64,000 nucleotides of DNA from Caldalkalibacillus uzonensis (GCF_030814135.1 NZ_JAUSUQ010000003.1:62001-126000); one strand, 5' to 3'; positions 1-12,062 are shown, counted from the stretch's first letter. Notes: a model not told the origin generated them from the letters alone. Translations and numbers: made by a program.

Positions 1-374
1 GATTCATACTGGGCGGATACACCAGCAAGGAACTTCTGTTCCGCTTCAGGAATTCCCAGTTTATCGAAGGTGCGCTTGATTTCTTCCGGTACTTCATCCC
101 ATGACTTGGATTGTCTTTCAGAAGGCTTGACGTAATACACAATTTCGTTGAAGTTCAGTTCAGACAGATCCCCGCCCCACATGGGCATCGGCTTTTGATA
201 AAAAATCTCTAAAGCCTTCAGGCGGAAATCCAGCATCCATTGCGGCTCGCCTTTGCGTTGGGAGATCTCTTTCACCACTTCAGGTGTCAGTCCCCGGTTG
301 GCGCGGTACACGGACACATCTTTATCGACAAAGCCGTATTTGTACTCACCAATTTCCGGCATTTTTTTGGCCAT
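1..374 (-). CDS. sufB: SufB, Fe-S cluster scaffold subunit (5' part only)
   Basis: This is the N-terminal 124 residues of SufB; the rest lies beyond the left edge. SufB is the main scaffold subunit of the cytosolic SufBC2D complex on which Fe-S clusters are built. The start at 374 has an AGGGAGG ribosome binding site about nine bases upstream, and the opening residues ([15 protein letters not shown]) followed by GLTPEVV and [11 protein letters not shown] are typical of Firmicute SufB. It is the last gene of a minus-strand sufC-D-S-U-B operon, separated from sufU by 126 bases in which I see no other gene. Identification is firm despite the truncation. Confidence 0.93.
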   Translation of the reverse strand, partial: MAKKMPEIGEYKYGFVDKDVSVYRANRGLTPEVVKEISQRKGEPQWMLDFRLKALEIFYQKPMPMWGGDLSELNFNEIVYYVKPSERQSKSWDEVPEEIKRTFDKLGIPEAEQKFLAGVSAQYE

Positions 375-500
375 CAGTTATACCTCCCTTTTCAGGATTA
401 TCTTTATTATAACACACATCTCCGGTCAAACTACCAAATCGCTTAACCGATCCATCCCCGTTTGGGGCCTGCCACCTTCATTGTTGGTGTCACAGTTTGC

Positions 501-3470
<2,970 letters not shown>

Positions 3471-3490
3471 TCTGTACCCTCCTTTGGCCC

Positions 3491-4276
3491 TTAAGCTTCT
3501 TGGCCTACTGTTTCGTCTTTGATGCCGAGTTCCTCTTTGATCCAGTCGTAGCCTTTTTCTTCAAGCTGCAGGGCAAGCTCAGGTCCACCTGATTTGACAA
3601 TGCGGCCTTGCATCATCACATGTACAAAGTCCGGTTTAATGTAGTTGAGCAAACGCTGATAGTGGGTAATGATCAGAAAGCCGCGCTCCTCGCTTCTCAT
3701 GCTGTTGACCCCGTTGGCGACTACTTTCAGCGCATCAATGTCCAGACCGGAATCAATTTCGTCCAGGATGCAAATGCGAGGTTCGAGCATCATCATTTGC
3801 AGGATTTCATTGCGCTTTTTCTCCCCGCCGGAAAACCCTTCGTTAAGATAACGTTGGGCAAAAGCTTCATCCATATCCAGCACTTTCATTTTTGCTTCCA
3901 GCTGGCGGATAAACTTCATCAGAGAAATTTCGTTCCCTTCGCCACGCTTGGCATTAATGGCTGAACGGAGAAAGTCAGCTGTAGTCACACCGCTGATTTC
4001 ACTTGGATATTGCATGGCCAGGAACAAACCGGCACGGGCTCTCTCATCCACATCCATGTCTAACACATTTTGACCGTCAAGTTCCACAGAACCTCCAGTC
4101 ACTTCAAAGTGAGGATGGCCCATAATGGCCGAAGCCAAAGTACTCTTACCAGTCCCGTTGGGACCCATGATGGCATGGATTTCGCCACCTTTAACCTCCA
4201 AAGAGAAGCCTTTCAGAATTTCATTTCCTTCTACAGCCACTCTCAGGTTTTCTATTTTTAAATGTGGTGCAGACAT
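3491..4276 (-). CDS. sufC: SufC, ABC-type ATPase of the Suf complex
   Basis: 261-residue soluble ABC ATPase that drives conformational change of the SufB-SufD scaffold. Walker A is GPNGTGKST, the signature is the SufC-typical [10 protein letters not shown], and Walker B with catalytic Glu reads [12 protein letters not shown]. The reading frame is open ten codons further upstream, but I prefer the ATG at 4276 because GGAGGG sits nine bases before it and the protein then starts [11 protein letters not shown], as in its relatives. It is the first gene of the suf operon; the upstream region carries a Fur-like box and a tandem repeat. Confidence 0.95.
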   Translation of the reverse strand: MSAPHLKIENLRVAVEGNEILKGFSLEVKGGEIHAIMGPNGTGKSTLASAIMGHPHFEVTGGSVELDGQNVLDMDVDERARAGLFLAMQYPSEISGVTTADFLRSAINAKRGEGNEISLMKFIRQLEAKMKVLDMDEAFAQRYLNEGFSGGEKKRNEILQMMMLEPRICILDEIDSGLDIDALKVVANGVNSMRSEERGFLIITHYQRLLNYIKPDFVHVMMQGRIVKSGGPELALQLEEKGYDWIKEELGIKDETVGQEA

Positions 4277-4329
4277 AGCCAATACCCTCCTATGTTTGTT
4301 AATCATATTTTGCTGGATCCCACTGATGA

Positions 4330-4353
4330 GTTGGTTCTCAGTTGATTCTCAAC
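4330..4353. repeat. Tandem 11-bp repeat / dyad upstream of sufC
   Basis: GTTGGTTCTCA (4330-4340) is followed directly by GTTGATTCTCA (4341-4351), a 10/11 tandem repeat. The second copy is also part of a small dyad, GTTGA-TTC-TCAAC (4341-4353). It sits 54-77 bases upstream of the sufC start, where an operator or leader element would be. Factor unknown. Confidence 0.5.
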
Positions 4354-4438
4354 CTCAAAGTACATTTTATAGTATATCATATGTAGAAATTAAGAAAAGG
4401 GACAACCACCAGCGGGGACACAGCAGGAAAAATGTTAT

Positions 4439-4453
4439 TTATAATCATTATCA
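4439..4453. promoter_or_regulatory. Fur-box-like site upstream of the suf operon
   Basis: TTATAATCATTATCA matches the Bacillus 7-1-7 Fur consensus TGATAATNATTATCA at 13 of 14 defined positions; only the G at position 2 differs. It lies about 160 bases upstream of sufC, which would fit iron-dependent control. The related Zur and PerR boxes have similar symmetry, so the exact factor is inferred. Confidence 0.55.
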
Positions 4454-4475
4454 TTTAAAATACATTTTAGCATAG

Positions 4476-4511
4476 AAAAAGGGATTTGCTAACCCGGCAA
4501 ATCCTTTTTTT
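4476..4511 (-). terminator. Rho-independent terminator, possibly bidirectional
   Basis: GGATTTGC (4482-4489) and GCAAATCC (4497-4504) form an 8-bp stem with a 7-base loop. It is flanked by A5 on the left (U-tract for the minus strand) and T7 on the right. It ends the ADP-ribosyltransferase-like gene 20 bases after its stop and insulates the suf operon. Confidence 0.8.
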
Positions 4512-4530
4512 AATAACCTTATTTTTTATA

Positions 4531-5106
4531 CTAGTTTTCCCGGCTGAATTTTTTTGATGATTTTAAAAATTGCTCAATATCAAAGACAAACTCTAGTTCC
4601 ACATCGTAAATCTGGTTTTTACAATCATAGGCCACATAATACGTCAAATCGTCATTCAGATGGTAGACGATCCCGTCGTATCCCTTCGATAGCAAATACT
4701 CCCGAATGATGTTGCCTGTCCATTCGACGAGCTGCAGGGAAGAACCTTGCGGGTACAATACCTCAATCTCGCCATCTGGATACTTCCACTTTAACGCTTC
4801 TTGCCTAAGCTCCCGTTCGCCAAATGTTTCATCCAAAACAATAGGATTGCGCAATCGCAGCTTTTGTTTCAAAATAGCCCCTTTACTTCTTGAGGTCTCT
4901 GCATGACAGAAGGCATATTCAGCCGCCACCAGTATGTTGCTCACCAAGTAAACCCCGTTGCCAAAAACCGCTTTGGCATGCACACCATCTTGAAAAACCC
5001 TGCGCTCCCTTTGATCATACGATTGTTCTCTGATAACCTTATACGCTTCTTCAAGATCGACACCCCGGTAAACAATCCGTTCCAATTTTGTCACCCCAAC
5101 TTTCAT
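4531..5106 (-). CDS. Putative ADP-ribosyltransferase-fold protein, solitary
   Basis: 191 residues, not assigned to a named family with certainty. Motifs read in order like ADP-ribosyltransferase-fold proteins: an early Tyr-Arg-Gly (13-15), GNGVYL followed by an Ala-rich helix (49-66, like the G-x-G-[IV]-Y-[FL] strand of PARP-type ARTs), then KGYDGIVY (141-148) leading to YYVAYDCKNQI (156-166). That last pair resembles the C-terminal GYDG...VVFDPxQI signature of polyvalent/phage-type ARTs. No signal peptide or membrane segment is seen. The ribosome binding site before 5106 is weak. It is monocistronic between two terminators. Function is inferred from motifs only; NAD+-dependent modification of a cellular target is one possibility. 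Confidence 0.55.
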   Translation of the reverse strand: MKVGVTKLERIVYRGVDLEEAYKVIREQSYDQRERRVFQDGVHAKAVFGNGVYLVSNILVAAEYAFCHAETSRSKGAILKQKLRLRNPIVLDETFGERELRQEALKWKYPDGEIEVLYPQGSSLQLVEWTGNIIREYLLSKGYDGIVYHLNDDLTYYVAYDCKNQIYDVELEFVFDIEQFLKSSKKFSREN

Positions 5107-5235
5107 GCCCTATAATGAGATACCGTAGGTAAAACAACATGACGATCACTTACATATTCATATTCTACGATATGATCCAAATTCCTTCTTAATGTTCTAT
5201 ATTGTCAGAAATATTAACAAAGAAATTTCCTTTAC

Positions 5236-5271
5236 AAAAAACTATCCCTCCATCACGAAGGGATAGTTTTT
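5236..5271 (-). terminator. Terminator of the pyrimidine degradation operon
   Basis: ACTATCCCT (5241-5249) and AGGGATAGT (5259-5267) form a perfect 9-bp stem, extended by flanking A5/T5. It stands 30 bases after the stop of the last gene of the minus-strand operon. Confidence 0.85.
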
Positions 5272-5296
5272 CATGTGTTCGCAGTTGAACCATTTA

Positions 5297-6190
5297 CTAT
5301 GGTAATAATTTAACCATATCTTGATACGTTTCAGGTCTGCGGTCACGGAAGAATTGCCACTGATCGCGAACCTCTGCAATGAGATGCCGATCCATTTCGC
5401 CAATGACAACTTCCGTTTTATCACGGCTTCCCATTGCAACAAAATTACCTCTGGGGTCCACAAGATACGATTGCCCATAAAATTCCCCGAGATTCCAAGG
5501 CTGTTCATATCCAACACGGTTGATAGCACCAAAGTAGATACCGTTGGCGACAGCATGGGCAGGTTGCTCCAGTTTCCATAAGTATTCAGATAAACCAGCC
5601 ACTGTAGCGGATGGATTAAAGACGATTTCAGCTCCGTTGAGGGCTAATAGTCTGGCTCCCTCAGGGAAGTGGCGGTCGTAGCAAATATAGACGCCCACCT
5701 TTCCATATGTGGTATCAAAAACAGGATACCCCAAGTTACCCGGTTTAAAATAATACTTTTCCCAGAATCCATTGTTAAGGTTTTCGCCAGCCTGAACATG
5801 GGGGATATGATTTTTACGATATTTTCCTAAATAAGAACCATCCGCATCGATGACAGCCGCTGTATTATAGTACACCCCTTCGGCTGCTTTTTCGTATATA
5901 GGTAAGACGATGACGACCCCTAACCTTTTGGCCAGCTCCATGAACGTTTGGGTGGTAGGGCCATCGGGGATGGGCTCCGCTGCAGCGTACCACTTTTCAT
6001 TTTGTTCAGTACAGAAGTAAGGAGTGGTAAACACTTCCTGCAGGCAGATGATCTTCGCTCCCTTTGATGCAGCCTCTTCGACTAACTTAATATGTTTTTG
6101 AACGGCATGATCAATGTGAACCTGTACCGGTTCTTCCCCTGAAACATCATGCGTAGCTTGAATGAGACCAATTTTCACATATCTGGACAT
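5297..6190 (-). CDS. Beta-ureidopropionase / N-carbamoyl amidohydrolase (nitrilase superfamily)
   Basis: 297 residues. Hydrolyses N-carbamoyl-beta-alanine (or N-carbamoyl amino acids) to the amine, CO2 and ammonia, the third step of reductive pyrimidine breakdown. The nitrilase-superfamily triad is visible: E52 in CLQEVFTTPYF, K126 in YRKNHIPH and C170 in YICYDRHFPEGAR. The sequence around the cysteine is characteristic of beta-alanine synthases, which use a GARLLALNGAE stretch after it. AAAGGGGAAG precedes the ATG at 6190. It is the last gene of the operon, after dihydropyrimidinase. Precise substrate (ureidopropionate or a carbamoyl amino acid from hydantoins) cannot be settled from sequence alone. 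Confidence 0.9.
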   Translation of the reverse strand: MSRYVKIGLIQATHDVSGEEPVQVHIDHAVQKHIKLVEEAASKGAKIICLQEVFTTPYFCTEQNEKWYAAAEPIPDGPTTQTFMELAKRLGVVIVLPIYEKAAEGVYYNTAAVIDADGSYLGKYRKNHIPHVQAGENLNNGFWEKYYFKPGNLGYPVFDTTYGKVGVYICYDRHFPEGARLLALNGAEIVFNPSATVAGLSEYLWKLEQPAHAVANGIYFGAINRVGYEQPWNLGEFYGQSYLVDPRGNFVAMGSRDKTEVVIGEMDRHLIAEVRDQWQFFRDRRPETYQDMVKLLP

Positions 6191-6269
6191 TGTTCTTCCC
6201 CTTTCTTCTATATAATAATGTAGAGTTTAAAATAATTGATTTAAATTCCTTTTTCCACGGTTTCGCCCC

Positions 6270-7685
6270 TTATTTAGCCGTTGCTTCATCTTTATTAACG
6301 AGTTGGGTATTAAATTTATTACGCTTGATGTATTGCCCATGACCAATCTGTCCCACAAACTGTTTATCTCGAATCACAAATTCCCCTCTTGACAATACTG
6401 TGATGGGTTCTCCTGTCACTTTCATTCCTTCGAAGGCACTGTAATCAACATTCATATGATGGGTTTCGGCAGAAATGACACGTTCAACATGAGGGTCAAA
6501 GATGACAATATCTGCATCACTGCCAACTGCAATAGTCCCCTTTTTTGGGAAAAGTCCAAACAATTTAGCCACTTGAGTAGAGACGATATCGACAAATTGA
6601 TTTAACGTGATACGACCCTTTTTAACCCCTTCTGAGAAAAGAATACTCAGACGGTCTTCAATAATCGGGCCTCCATTGGGTATTTTGGAGAAATCCCCCA
6701 CTCCTAACTCTTTTTGTCCTTTGAAGTTAAAGGAGCATTGATCCGACCCCAATGTTTGCAGAGTTCCTGTACTCAAAGCGTTCCACAGCACATCCTGATG
6801 CCACTTTTCCCGTAAAGGGGGTGACCAGACGTACTTAGCACCTTCAAAATTTGGCTTCTCCAATGCAGACTGATCCAATACGAGATATTGGGGGCAAGTT
6901 TCTCCCCAAACGTTATAGCCTTTGCGACGCGCTTCGGCAATCTTCTCTACGGCGTCAGCACATGAGACATGAACAACGTAGAGTTGTGAATTGGCCAGCC
7001 CCGTCAATTGAGCTGCTCTTCCTGTCGCCTCTCCTTCGGCTTCAGGCGGGCGGGTCAAGGCATGGTATATGGGATCTGTGTTCCCTTTGGCCAAGGCATC
7101 TTTTACCAGGTAATCAATAACATCTCCATTTTCGGCATGTACCATCACTAGAGCTCCCAGTTCCCGGGCAGCGATCAGAGTGCGGAATAAGGTTTCGTCA
7201 TCAGCTTGAAACACGTTTTTGTAGGCCATGAAGACTTTAAAAGATGTGATTCCTTCTTCTTCAATGACCTGAGGCAATTCAGCTAAGACATCTTCATTAA
7301 TCTCCCCGATCATCAAATGGAAGCTATAATCAATGGCCGCTTTTCCCCTTGATTTTTCATGCCAGGTCTCAATAGCCTTTTTCAACGGCTCACCTTTTGT
7401 TGTCAAGCAAAAATCAATAATCGTGGTCGTGCCGCCATAAGCGGCTGCAATGGTGCCAGACTCAAAGTCATCAGCCGTAATGGTCCCGCCAAAAGGCATA
7501 TCAAGATGAGTGTGGGGATCAATCCCTCCCGGGAATAAATAGCACCCTGCAGCATCGACCACTTCAGCACCATTTGCCTCTAAGTTTATTCCAATTTGTG
7601 AAACTTTTCCATCTTCAATTAAAACATCTGCTTGATATGTGTCTGCTGCGGTGACAATCGTACCATTCTTAATCAGTTTTTTCAC
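6270..7685 (-). CDS. hydA: Dihydropyrimidinase (D-hydantoinase)
   Basis: 471 residues, matching bacillus D-hydantoinases. It opens the ring of dihydrouracil, dihydrothymine or 5-substituted hydantoins to the N-carbamoyl acid. The binuclear metal site is intact at the positions known from Geobacillus D-hydantoinase: H58 and H60 (DPHTHLD), carboxylated lysine K150 (SFKVFMAYK) and H183 (MVHAENGD). The start is GTG at 7685 with AGGAGG about 11 bases upstream, slightly long spacing. It lies between preA and the carbamoyl-amidase gene, so it supplies the middle step of the pathway. Confidence 0.95.
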   Translation of the reverse strand: MKKLIKNGTIVTAADTYQADVLIEDGKVSQIGINLEANGAEVVDAAGCYLFPGGIDPHTHLDMPFGGTITADDFESGTIAAAYGGTTTIIDFCLTTKGEPLKKAIETWHEKSRGKAAIDYSFHLMIGEINEDVLAELPQVIEEEGITSFKVFMAYKNVFQADDETLFRTLIAARELGALVMVHAENGDVIDYLVKDALAKGNTDPIYHALTRPPEAEGEATGRAAQLTGLANSQLYVVHVSCADAVEKIAEARRKGYNVWGETCPQYLVLDQSALEKPNFEGAKYVWSPPLREKWHQDVLWNALSTGTLQTLGSDQCSFNFKGQKELGVGDFSKIPNGGPIIEDRLSILFSEGVKKGRITLNQFVDIVSTQVAKLFGLFPKKGTIAVGSDADIVIFDPHVERVISAETHHMNVDYSAFEGMKVTGEPITVLSRGEFVIRDKQFVGQIGHGQYIKRNKFNTQLVNKDEATAK

Positions 7686-7730
7686 AATAAAACGTACCTC
7701 CTTCTTGATTATGATTCTGTTATGGTACTC

Positions 7731-9002
7731 TTATGAAGATGAACAGCTCGGTTCTTTAATGGCCGCTTGCCTCTCATTCCAGGACATGGGAGTTTCACTT
7801 GGAATTTCAATCATATCAATAGCTCCCTCCACGGGACATACAATGGAACAAAGATTACAGCCTACACAATCGTCTTCCCGTACTTCTAGATACTTCTCGC
7901 CATTTACATTTGTGAGAATATCAATACATTGATGGGAGGCGTCTTCACAGGCAATATGACATTTATTACAGTTAATGCAGACATCATTATTAATACGGGC
8001 CACCACTCGGTAATTAAGATCCAGATCCCCCCAATTTGAGTATTTAGCCACTGATTGTCCGATGATATCTTGCACAGAGGTGATCCCTTTTTCATCTAAA
8101 TAGTTATTCAAGCCATCGATCATATCTTCCACGATACTAAAGCCATGATGCATCACCGCCGTACACACTTGGACTCCTGTAGCACCCATTAACATGAATT
8201 CCACAGTATCTTTCCAGGTTGAGATGCCGCCAATTCCGGAAATAGGAACATTAATTTCAGGATGACGGGCACATTCGGCCACCATATTTAAAGCAATTGG
8301 TTTGACGGCTGGCCCGCAGTATCCACCATGCGCGCCTTTTCCGGCTACATGGGGAATGGTATGCCATGTATCAAGGTCGACTCCCATTAAGCTGTTAATC
8401 GTATTAATGAGACTAATGGCATCGGCTCCACCTTGTACTGCTCCTCGAGCCGTATGGGTGATATCGGTTATGTTTGGAGTTAATTTAACAATGACGGGTG
8501 TTTGGGCCACTTCTTTTACCCAGTAGGTTTGTTGCTCTACCAAATCAGGATGCTGCCCGGATGCAGATCCCATTCCTCTCTCTGCCATTCCGTGGGGACA
8601 GCCAAAGTTCAATTCCAGCCCATCCACACCGACATCTTCCACCCTTTTGACGATTTCATGCCATTTTTCCCGTTTCGGCTCGACCATTAAAGAAGCAATG
8701 ATGGCATGATTGGGGAATTTTTTCTTCGTTTCATAGATTTCTTTTAGATTAACCTCTAATGGACGGTCAGTTATCAACTCAATATTATTAAACCCTACTA
8801 CTCGTTGGCCATTATAATGAAGTGCAGCAAAGCGGGAAGAGACATTGAGAATAGGTTCCCCTAATGTTTTCCAAACAGCTCCACCCCAACCTGCTTCAAA
8901 TGCTCTTTGCACTTGGTAACCAGAGTTTGTTGGAGGAGCAGAGGCCAGCCAAAACGGATTGGGAGATTCAATGCCTGCCAGATTGATCCTTAAATCTGCC
9001 AT
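7731..9002 (-). CDS. preA: Dihydropyrimidine dehydrogenase subunit PreA (FMN, 2x[4Fe-4S])
   Basis: 423 residues. Reduces uracil/thymine to the dihydro form with electrons from PreT. The N-terminal three quarters is a dihydroorotate-dehydrogenase-like FMN barrel (NFGCPHG, VKLTPNITDI, GIGGISTWKD). The C-terminal end has two ferredoxin motifs, CINCNKCHIAC and CVGCNLCSIVCP, for two [4Fe-4S] clusters. This layout corresponds to the C-terminal half of mammalian DPYD and to E. coli PreA. AAGGAGG lies seven bases before the ATG at 9002. It sits immediately downstream of preT. Confidence 0.95.
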   Translation of the reverse strand: MADLRINLAGIESPNPFWLASAPPTNSGYQVQRAFEAGWGGAVWKTLGEPILNVSSRFAALHYNGQRVVGFNNIELITDRPLEVNLKEIYETKKKFPNHAIIASLMVEPKREKWHEIVKRVEDVGVDGLELNFGCPHGMAERGMGSASGQHPDLVEQQTYWVKEVAQTPVIVKLTPNITDITHTARGAVQGGADAISLINTINSLMGVDLDTWHTIPHVAGKGAHGGYCGPAVKPIALNMVAECARHPEINVPISGIGGISTWKDTVEFMLMGATGVQVCTAVMHHGFSIVEDMIDGLNNYLDEKGITSVQDIIGQSVAKYSNWGDLDLNYRVVARINNDVCINCNKCHIACEDASHQCIDILTNVNGEKYLEVREDDCVGCNLCSIVCPVEGAIDMIEIPSETPMSWNERQAAIKEPSCSSS

Positions 9003-9066
9003 ATTAGGACCTCCTTTATTATTGTATAAGTTAATTTATTTTGCTGATTGACAATTTTCTATTTAT

Positions 9067-10452
9067 TTATCCCGCTAAAGATGACTCATTTTTTCTGCCA
9101 AATAAGTAGTGGTGAATCCCATAGGCAGCTTGTTTCCCTTGCTCAGCAGCCGACACGACCATCGCCTCTCCTTGATTGTCCCCAAAAATGACATCTCCTG
9201 CAGCAAACACTTTTGGATTTGAGGTTTGTAAAGTTTCTTCGTTGATCTTCACCACCCCGTTATCATGTTCCAAACCAAAAGCCTCGATTAAATCCACATA
9301 TCTGGTCTGGCCAATCGCTTTAATGACAGTATCTACCTCCATCACAAACTCCGATCCCTCAATTGGGATAGGGCGCCGACGTCCTGAAGCATCCGGTTCA
9401 CCGAGCTCCATTCGAATGCACTCTAACTGCTTCACTTTACCCTGTTCATCGCCAATGATACGCACGGGCTGGGTTAACCATCTGAATTCAACCCCGTCCT
9501 GCTTGGCAAACTCATACTCAAATTGATAGGCCGTCATTTCCTTTGCAGTTCGGCGATAAAGAATCGTCACGTTTTCCGCCCCCAGGCGAACAGAACAGGT
9601 TGCTGCGTCAATGGCTGTGTTACCAGCACCGATAACTGCGACGCGCGATCCGACAAAACGGTCTGTCAGAGGCTTTGTTTTTGTGTCCTCAACAAATTGG
9701 ATCGCATCATAGACCCCATCAAGATCTTCACCTTCAATGCCAAGCATGGGAACATTGCCCATCCCGATGGCCAAAACAACAACATCATATTGATCCATAA
9801 TTTCATTCACAGAAATATCTTTACCGACCTGGCAATTGGTCCGAATCTCAACCCCTAATTTTTCTACTTGTTCCACTTCCCAGAGAGAAATTTCTTGAGG
9901 CAAGCGGAATGACACGATTCCATATGTGTCGAGTCCACCTGCTTTGTCTTTTGCCTCAAAGATAGTGACCTTATACCCTAACCGTGCAAGTTCACGAGCC
10001 GCCGATAAGCCTGCGGGGCCTCCCCCAACGATGGCGACCGATTTCCCATTTGGTTCACCGGCCTTGAACAGAAGCTCCTGGTTTTTCATGGCCCAATCTG
10101 TTGCATAACGTTGCAAGTCACCGATCATGATCGGTTTAGAGGCATTGTTTAATACACAGGCCCCCTCACATAACTCTTCCGTCGGGCACACACGGGCACA
10201 GCTAGCCCCTACCGGATTGGCTTCCATAATCACTCTGGCAGATCCTTTCATATTGCCAGACGCAATCTTTTTAATAAATGAAGGAATATTAATCCCGGTT
10301 GGACATGCTTTGATACAAGGTGCATCATAACAGTACAAACAGCGATGAGCCTCTTCAATGGCTTCTTTCTTCGTTAAACCTGGATTGACTTCGTTAAAAT
10401 TGGATTGAATATCCTCTGCCGAGATGGAGATTGTATTTGGCTTAATGCTCAT
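9067..10452 (-). CDS. preT: Dihydropyrimidine dehydrogenase subunit PreT (FAD/NAD(P), Fe-S)
   Basis: 461 residues with the start at 10452, where AAGGAGG sits nine bases upstream; the frame is open 30 codons further but without support. It is the NAD(P)H-oxidising partner of PreA, related to the GltD family. The N-terminal helical domain carries cysteine sets CLYCYDAPCIKACP and CARVCPTEELCEGAC for Fe-S clusters. FAD binding follows at VGGGPAGLSAA and NAD(P) binding at VIGAGNTAID. The C-terminal FAD closure (VFAAGDVIFG) is present. It overlaps the aldehyde dehydrogenase end by 11 bases. Confidence 0.93.
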   Translation of the reverse strand: MSIKPNTISISAEDIQSNFNEVNPGLTKKEAIEEAHRCLYCYDAPCIKACPTGINIPSFIKKIASGNMKGSARVIMEANPVGASCARVCPTEELCEGACVLNNASKPIMIGDLQRYATDWAMKNQELLFKAGEPNGKSVAIVGGGPAGLSAARELARLGYKVTIFEAKDKAGGLDTYGIVSFRLPQEISLWEVEQVEKLGVEIRTNCQVGKDISVNEIMDQYDVVVLAIGMGNVPMLGIEGEDLDGVYDAIQFVEDTKTKPLTDRFVGSRVAVIGAGNTAIDAATCSVRLGAENVTILYRRTAKEMTAYQFEYEFAKQDGVEFRWLTQPVRIIGDEQGKVKQLECIRMELGEPDASGRRRPIPIEGSEFVMEVDTVIKAIGQTRYVDLIEAFGLEHDNGVVKINEETLQTSNPKVFAAGDVIFGDNQGEAMVVSAAEQGKQAAYGIHHYLFGRKNESSLAG

Positions 10453-11947
10453 TGCGATGACCTCCTTCTTGGGTTGAATGTGGCTTGATATAAACCGTTT
10501 TCCATTCTGTGTAAAAATCGATCGCCGTGCTTCCCACTTCACGCATCCCCCCTAATCCTGTAGCCTTAATGCCACCGAAGGGAAACTGTGGTTCACTATA
10601 AGTTGAGGGCATATTGACATGAGTCAACCCTGCTTCAATGCGATTAATAAACTCTGCAGCCCTTTTCATGTCATTGGTATAGATGGCAGAGGAAAGTCCG
10701 TACTCCACTTGATTGGCCCACTCAATGGCTTGCTCAAAATCCTCCGCTTCCATCACACTAATGACTGGCCCAAATATCTCTTCCTGGGCAATGGTCATAT
10801 CTGGTGTCACACTTCGGAACACAGTAGGAGCGATAAAGTATCCATTGTCGTAATCAGGACCTGTTAACCGATATCCGCCAGTCAGGAGGACAGCTCCCTC
10901 TTGTTTGCCAATCTCAATGTATCTCAAAATGTTTTCCAATGACTGTTGGTCAATTACGGGACCCATTTGGTTACTTTTGTCTATGGGTGCCCCCACTTTC
11001 ACCTGTTTAATTTTATGAACAAGCATGTCGATAAACGGATCTGCTATTTGTTTCAAGACGATCACACGACTCGTCGCTGTACACCGCTGACCGCTCTCTC
11101 CTAATCCCCCGACAATCACATGATCCGTCGCCAGATCCAGATCGGCGTCTTCTAACACAACAAAGGGATTTTTTCCTCCCATTTCAGCCTGAAAACGTCC
11201 TCCCCGTTTCGCCACAAGCTGATTAATATGATTCCCGATGTTATTTGAGCCGGTGAAGCTAATCGCTTTGATATCAGGATGATTCGCTATGGCATTGCCT
11301 ACCACGGAACCCGAACCGGTGACAACATTAATCACGCCTTGGGGCAATCCGATATCTTGGTAAGCCTGGATCAATTTCAAACTGACAATCGGAGTTTGAC
11401 TGGATGGTTTAAATACCACCGTGCATCCACAAACCAATGCTGTGGCAATTTTCCATGCTGCAATAGCCAAGGGCACATTCCACGGTGTAATGATACCCAC
11501 AACACCGACGGGTTCCCGTTTCGTATAACCGGTCACTTCCTGGTCCCATGAAGGAATCGTTTCTCCTGTCAAACGTTCGCCTTCTCCCGCTAGATATTTC
11601 ATCACACGTAACGTTCGTATCACTTCAGCATGAGCATCCGCGAAACTTTTTCCGACTTCAAGGACGAGCTGCTGAATAAATTCATCTTTGCGTTCTTCAA
11701 TAAACTGGGCTGCTTTATACACGTATAACCCTCGTTCAGGGGCAGGGGTTTCACGCCATATAGGCCATGTTTTCTTTGCCATCAACACAGCCTGACCAAC
11801 ATCTTCTTCGGTTGATTGTTGACAAATCCCTAGACGCATCCGAACATCAGCAGGATTTACCACCTCAAAAGTTTTTCCAGACATGGACGGAACCCATTTT
11901 TCGCCAATGAGGTTGTAAAACGTTTCAATTTTTTCTGAGACCGTCAA
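10442..11947 (-). CDS. Aldehyde dehydrogenase of the pyrimidine degradation operon
   Basis: 501 residues from a TTG start at 11947: AAAGGAGG lies seven bases upstream of that TTG, while the in-frame ATG at 11968 lies upstream of this site and has none. It is an NAD(P)+-dependent ALDH with oxyanion/cysteine motif GQRCTATSR, general base glutamate in EMGGKNP, and cofactor motif FTGSNNIG. It is the first gene of the operon, so malonate semialdehyde (formed from beta-alanine by transamination) is a plausible substrate. No beta-alanine aminotransferase is encoded next to it. Substrate is inference from context only. Confidence 0.88.
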   Translation of the reverse strand: MTVSEKIETFYNLIGEKWVPSMSGKTFEVVNPADVRMRLGICQQSTEEDVGQAVLMAKKTWPIWRETPAPERGLYVYKAAQFIEERKDEFIQQLVLEVGKSFADAHAEVIRTLRVMKYLAGEGERLTGETIPSWDQEVTGYTKREPVGVVGIITPWNVPLAIAAWKIATALVCGCTVVFKPSSQTPIVSLKLIQAYQDIGLPQGVINVVTGSGSVVGNAIANHPDIKAISFTGSNNIGNHINQLVAKRGGRFQAEMGGKNPFVVLEDADLDLATDHVIVGGLGESGQRCTATSRVIVLKQIADPFIDMLVHKIKQVKVGAPIDKSNQMGPVIDQQSLENILRYIEIGKQEGAVLLTGGYRLTGPDYDNGYFIAPTVFRSVTPDMTIAQEEIFGPVISVMEAEDFEQAIEWANQVEYGLSSAIYTNDMKRAAEFINRIEAGLTHVNMPSTYSEPQFPFGGIKATGLGGMREVGSTAIDFYTEWKTVYIKPHSTQEGGHRNEH

Positions 11948-12008
11948 CTTAAATCCTCCTTTAATCAATTGTTCCGCAAAAAAGTTTATATTTTCATAAC
12001 TTAGTTAT

Positions 12009-12038
12009 ATTTTATTTTATCAAATTGTTATTTGTCAA
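12009..12038 (-). promoter_or_regulatory. SigA-type promoter of the pyrimidine degradation operon
   Basis: On the minus strand, perfect -35 TTGACA (12033-12038), an 18-base spacer and -10 TAAAAT (12009-12014, 5/6). It lies 60-90 bases before the TTG start of the aldehyde dehydrogenase gene, in a very A+T-rich divergent region. Confidence 0.65.
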
Positions 12039-12062
12039 TATTTTTATAACACTTAACATATT

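Noticed and set aside
4277-4306. Longer sufC start at 4306
   Set aside because: The ribosome binding site GGAGGG lies downstream of it and serves the ATG at 4276, which also fits the family N-terminus.
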